A DNA stretch of 51,849 nucleotides from Limnohabitans sp. (GTDB taxonomy: Bacteria > Pseudomonadota > Gammaproteobacteria > Burkholderiales > Burkholderiaceae_C), in assembly GCA_009693505.1 (NCBI GenBank), contig SHXD01000018.1:1-51849 (forward strand). The letters are read 5' to 3'. A program made the translations under genes and the position numbers. Shown one piece after another: positions 49,163 through 51,849 of the stretch (within the stretch, counting starts at the first letter, position 1; the number at the start of each line of letters is the position of its first letter). The notes beneath the pieces were generated by a model that ran no database searches, was not told the DNA's origin, and saw only the letters and a program-made list of their open reading frames with translations.

Positions 49163-50506
49163 GACTGTTGATTCTGTGAGAACCAACTCGCCGCGCAATG
49201 AATGCGACAAGGCGGTGTCAATTCTCACATCGACCATCTGACCCACCAAGCGTATGCCATTGGGGCCGGCTGGGAAGTTGACCACGCGGTTGCACTCAGT
49301 GCGGCCGGCCATTTCAGTGGCGTCTTTGCGCGCTGGGCGTTCCACCAAAATGCGTTGCACTGTGTTTAGGCGACTGTCGCCAATGCGTTTCACATTGGCT
49401 TCAATGGTGGCTTGCAAATGGTGCAAACGCTTGAGCTTGACATCATGCGGTGTGTCATCGTGCAAGTTGGCTGCAGGAGTGCCAGGACGAGGACTGAAGA
49501 TGAAGCTGAAACTGGTGTCATAACCCACGTCGTCGATGAGTTTCATCATCTTGTTAAAGTCTTCGTCGGTTTCTCCTGGGAAGCCCACAATGAAGTCGCT
49601 GCTCATGGCCATGTCAGGTCGAATGGCGCGCAGTTTTCGAATGGTACTTTTGTATTCCATGGCGGTATAGCCGCGTTTCATGGCCATCAAAATTCTGTCA
49701 GAGCCGTGTTGCACTGGCAAGTGCAAGTGGCTGACCAACTTCGGCACTTTGCCGTACACGTCTATCAGGCGCTGGGTAAATTCGTTGGGGTGGCTGGTGG
49801 TGTAGCGAATGCGCTCAATGCCTGGCATGTCGGCCACGTATTCAATCAGCAAGGCAAAGTCGGCTACCTCTGCGGTGTCGCCCATTTTGCCGCGGTAGGC
49901 ATTGACGTTTTGACCCAGCAGCGTCACTTCTCGCACGCCTTGTTCAGCCAAGCCAGCCACTTCGACCAACACGTCTTCAAAGGGACGGCTGACTTCTTCG
50001 CCGCGGGTGTAAGGCACTACGCAGTAACTGCAATATTTGCTGCAACCTTCCATGATGGACACGAAGGCGGTCGGCCCATCCATCTTGGCGGGCGGCAGGT
50101 GATCGAATTTTTCAATCTCGGGAAAAGAGATGTCGACTTGGGGCCGTTTTTTGGCGGTGCGAGCGGCCAAAAGTTCGGGCAGGCGGTGCAAAGTTTGCGG
50201 GCCAAACACCACGTCGACATAGGGTGCGCGTTTGATGATGTCGGCGCCTTCTTGGCTGGCCACACAGCCCCCCACGCCAATCAAAACACCTTTTTCTTTG
50301 AGGTGCTTCACGCGGCCTAAGTCGCTGAAGACTTTTTCTTGCGCGCGTTCACGCACAGAGCAGGTGTTGAACAAAATGAGGTCGGCTTCTTCGACGTTTT
50401 GGGTGGGCTCGTAGCCCTCGGCTGCCTTCATGACGTCGGCCATTTTGTCCGAGTCGTACTCGTTCATTTGGCACCCGAAGGTTTTGATAAATACTTTTTT
50501 GCTCAC
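49151..50506 (-). CDS. miaB: tRNA-2-methylthio-N6-dimethylallyladenosine synthase MiaB
   Basis: 451 residues from GTG 50506 ([20 protein letters not shown]) with GGAG upstream; an in-frame TTG lies 12 nt further up. Three Cys for the auxiliary cluster are in FGCQMN, NTCSVRE and GGCVA; the radical-SAM CxxxCxxC is [16 protein letters not shown]; a C-terminal TRAM domain is present. MiaB adds methylthio to i6A37 in tRNAs reading UNN codons. Confidence 0.95.
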   Translation of the reverse strand: MSKKVFIKTFGCQMNEYDSDKMADVMKAAEGYEPTQNVEEADLILFNTCSVRERAQEKVFSDLGRVKHLKEKGVLIGVGGCVASQEGADIIKRAPYVDVVFGPQTLHRLPELLAARTAKKRPQVDISFPEIEKFDHLPPAKMDGPTAFVSIMEGCSKYCSYCVVPYTRGEEVSRPFEDVLVEVAGLAEQGVREVTLLGQNVNAYRGKMGDTAEVADFALLIEYVADMPGIERIRYTTSHPNEFTQRLIDVYGKVPKLVSHLHLPVQHGSDRILMAMKRGYTAMEYKSTIRKLRAIRPDMAMSSDFIVGFPGETDEDFNKMMKLIDDVGYDTSFSFIFSPRPGTPAANLHDDTPHDVKLKRLHHLQATIEANVKRIGDSRLNTVQRILVERPARKDATEMAGRTECNRVVNFPAGPNGIRLVGQMVDVRIDTALSHSLRGELVLTESTVSTL

Positions 50507-50554
50507 AAGAGGCTCCAAGCGGTGACTGGTTTATATCCAGGGGCTGATGGAAGG

Positions 50555-50575
50555 AGCGCGCCATGGCGGCGCGCT
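50555..50575 (-). terminator. GC-rich hairpin between DUF2889 and miaB
   Basis: AGCGCGCC (50555-50562) and GGCGCGCT (50568-50575) form a perfect 8-bp stem with a 5-nt loop, starting 31 nt after the DUF2889 stop. There is no T-run on the minus strand, so it may be a weak terminator or a pause site. Confidence 0.4.
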
Positions 50576-50605
50576 TTGGAAGTGCTGATTATCGCAGGGA
50601 CTGCG

Positions 50606-51181
50606 TCATTGAGTTTCACCCGGTTTTTTGTAGAACATGGGGTAGTGGCGTTGCACCACGGGTCCGTCAAAGGCCCATGACATGCATTTGCCCACATGCG
50701 GTGGCGGTGTGATGGGAGGCGTATCTGGCAGACCTGCTTGCTGGTTTCTAAATTGACGTGCAGACGGAATGGTTTGGTAGGCCGCGGTGGCCATGTTGAA
50801 CAACATCTCTCGCAAATGGGTGCACCCAGCAATGCCGCCAATGTGCGCGTCAATGGTTTTACGCCAGCCTGAACCCAAGGTGCAACCAATCAATTTGTGC
50901 ATGCCTTGGGGGGCCTGGTCGCATTCAGGGTGTGGAATATGGGCCATGTCGGTGACCACATCGTGAATGATGAACTGATCGTCCACGGTGAGGCGAATGT
51001 TCAAACCGTGAATAGGCTGGCCGGCCTCTCGCGGGCCTTGGCTGGGAATGACAAAGCTGTAGGTTTTGACGTCGGTGAGTGCGGCTTCAATGTCCCACAT
51101 GCCATCTTCGCGCTCGAAGCCCGAATAGACTGCGGTTCTCGTATGTGACAGTTTTCGGGGGGAGGGTGGTGGAAGTGCCAA
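50606..51181 (-). CDS. DUF2889 domain protein
   Basis: 191 residues from a TTG at 51181 (MALPPPSPRKLSHTRTAVYS), the expected family N-terminus. Signature blocks: GFEREDGMWDIEAALTDVKT, DVVTDMAHIPHPECDQAP, LIGCTLGSGWRKTID and GIAGCTHLREMLFNMATAAY. The Cys/His-rich segments could bind metal but no catalytic site is recognised. Such genes are often near acyl-CoA ligases, as here. Divergent from the ligase, 61 bp apart. Confidence 0.8.
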   Translation of the reverse strand: MALPPPSPRKLSHTRTAVYSGFEREDGMWDIEAALTDVKTYSFVIPSQGPREAGQPIHGLNIRLTVDDQFIIHDVVTDMAHIPHPECDQAPQGMHKLIGCTLGSGWRKTIDAHIGGIAGCTHLREMLFNMATAAYQTIPSARQFRNQQAGLPDTPPITPPPHVGKCMSWAFDGPVVQRHYPMFYKKPGETQ

Positions 51182-51242
51182 TTGCAGTCTCTCAATTTTC
51201 TAGTTCAATGGCGCCATTATCGATTTGATTTGGAGTTTTTGA

Positions 51243-51849
51243 ATGTCAACTGCGGCACAGCCTCTTATTTCGCCTGCTGTCAGGCGCCAAACCATTGCCG
51301 ATGCGCTGCGGCGCACCGCTTTGCGACTGCCCCAAAAGCTGGGCATTGTGTGCGGTCAAACGGCTTGGACTTATGCTGAATTTGATGCATTGGTCACTCG
51401 CCTAGCCGCTGGCCTTGCGGGCGTGGGTGTGAAGCCGGGAGATCGGGTGGCCGTCTTGGCTAGAAACTCTCATGGTTTTGCAGCATTGAGGTTTGCACTC
51501 GCTCGCATGGGCGCGGTGATGGTGCCCATCAATTTCATGTTAAAGGCCGATGAAGTGGCGTATATCTTGCGCCATGCTGGCGCAGAAACTTTGGCCACAG
51601 ACAGTGGCTTGGCAGAATTGGCCAAGCAGGCCGCGGCGCTGGAAACGAAGGTCAAACAGTTTGTGTGCTTACCCTCAGAAGATCACAGCGAACCCGTGTT
51701 GGGCATGCACAACTTCCACGAATTGGCCGCTTGCCAAGATGCCTTGCCCGAATCAGGCTTGGCCAGCCAAGACTTGGCCCAAATTGTGTACACCAGTGGC
51801 ACAGAGTCCATGCCCAAAGGGGCCATGTTGACCCACGACGCGGTGCTTT
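51243..51849 (+). CDS. AMP-binding acyl-CoA synthetase/ligase, N-terminal part (3' end outside window)
   Basis: Open from ATG 51243 to the right edge (202 codons). GGAG lies at 51232-51235. The N-terminal adenylation domain shows GVKPGDRVAVLARNSHGFAA, MGAVMVPINFMLKADEV and the ATP-binding P-loop YTSGTESMPKGAMLTH near residue 180. ANL-superfamily enzymes activate carboxylic acids to acyl-CoA via acyl-AMP. The C-terminal domain that would set substrate class is missing, so the substrate cannot be told. Confidence 0.87.
   Translation, partial: MSTAAQPLISPAVRRQTIADALRRTALRLPQKLGIVCGQTAWTYAEFDALVTRLAAGLAGVGVKPGDRVAVLARNSHGFAALRFALARMGAVMVPINFMLKADEVAYILRHAGAETLATDSGLAELAKQAAALETKVKQFVCLPSEDHSEPVLGMHNFHELAACQDALPESGLASQDLAQIVYTSGTESMPKGAMLTHDAVL

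Noticed and set aside
49412..50320. 302-residue plus-strand frame opposite miaB
   Set aside because: It lies wholly inside miaB, which has full radical-SAM motifs; the antisense translation shows no motif and no credible start context.

Overview
The window reads as a chromosomal core region of a betaproteobacterium of the order Burkholderiales, most likely a Comamonadaceae member such as a freshwater Limnohabitans/Rhodoferax relative. This placement is inferred from protein sequences and gene order (a complete mraZ-to-lpxC cell-wall cluster, tldD-aroG, accBC-prmA, nrdBA-ampD-ypjD-ffh); no database search was run. I see no rRNA, tRNA, CRISPR array, integrase or insertion sequence. Gene density is very high.

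Layout. (1) 2-1881: the end of a COG0523/CobW metal-chaperone GTPase with a His-rich loop, then a DksA-family protein carrying a very long Lys/Ala/Pro-rich N-terminal tail. (2) 2131-20485: the division and cell wall (dcw) cluster mraZ-rsmH-ftsL-ftsI-murE-murF-mraY-murD-ftsW-murG-murC-ddl-ftsQ-ftsA-ftsZ-lpxC, mostly with 1-11 nt overlaps, followed by an MFS exporter. (3) 21868-27084, minus strand: ruvC-mtgA-aroE-tonB-like-rnb-like, a packed operon. (4) 27184-31234, plus strand: rodA, tldD, and aroG preceded by a Phe/Tyr-rich leader peptide and terminator/antiterminator. (5) 31317-37229: mpl (minus), then a plus-strand run of an unrecognised gene, a TlpA-like thioredoxin, accB, accC, prmA and a DUF3426 protein. 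(6) 37308-44271, minus strand: histone H1-like protein, nrdB, nrdA (with NrdR boxes), ampD, a PP0621-like protein and a YpjD/CcsA-like membrane protein. (7) 44350-51849: ffh; a translationally coupled Rieske oxygenase plus glutamine-synthetase-like ligase divergent from a gamma-glutamylcyclotransferase; miaB; a DUF2889 protein; and the start of an acyl-CoA ligase.

How the genes work together. Most of the window makes, polymerises or recycles peptidoglycan: MurC-MurF, Ddl, MraY and MurG build lipid II with meso-diaminopimelate; FtsI/FtsW, RodA and MtgA polymerise it; Mpl and AmpD recycle it; and FtsQ/L/A/Z place it at the septum. LpxC starts lipid A synthesis and AccBC starts fatty-acid synthesis.

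The most interesting parts are (a) the aroG attenuator, with six aromatic codons among eight, a terminator, a mutually exclusive antiterminator, and a promoter that predicts a leaderless leader mRNA; (b) the ligase / Rieske oxygenase / cyclotransferase trio, which could form a gamma-glutamyl-protected oxidation route for an unknown amine; (c) a 10-bp-period MraZ operator over the mraZ promoter; (d) NrdR boxes bracketing the nrdA promoter; (e) a 95-bp imperfect palindrome between the MFS gene and ruvC; and (f) the histone-tailed DksA.
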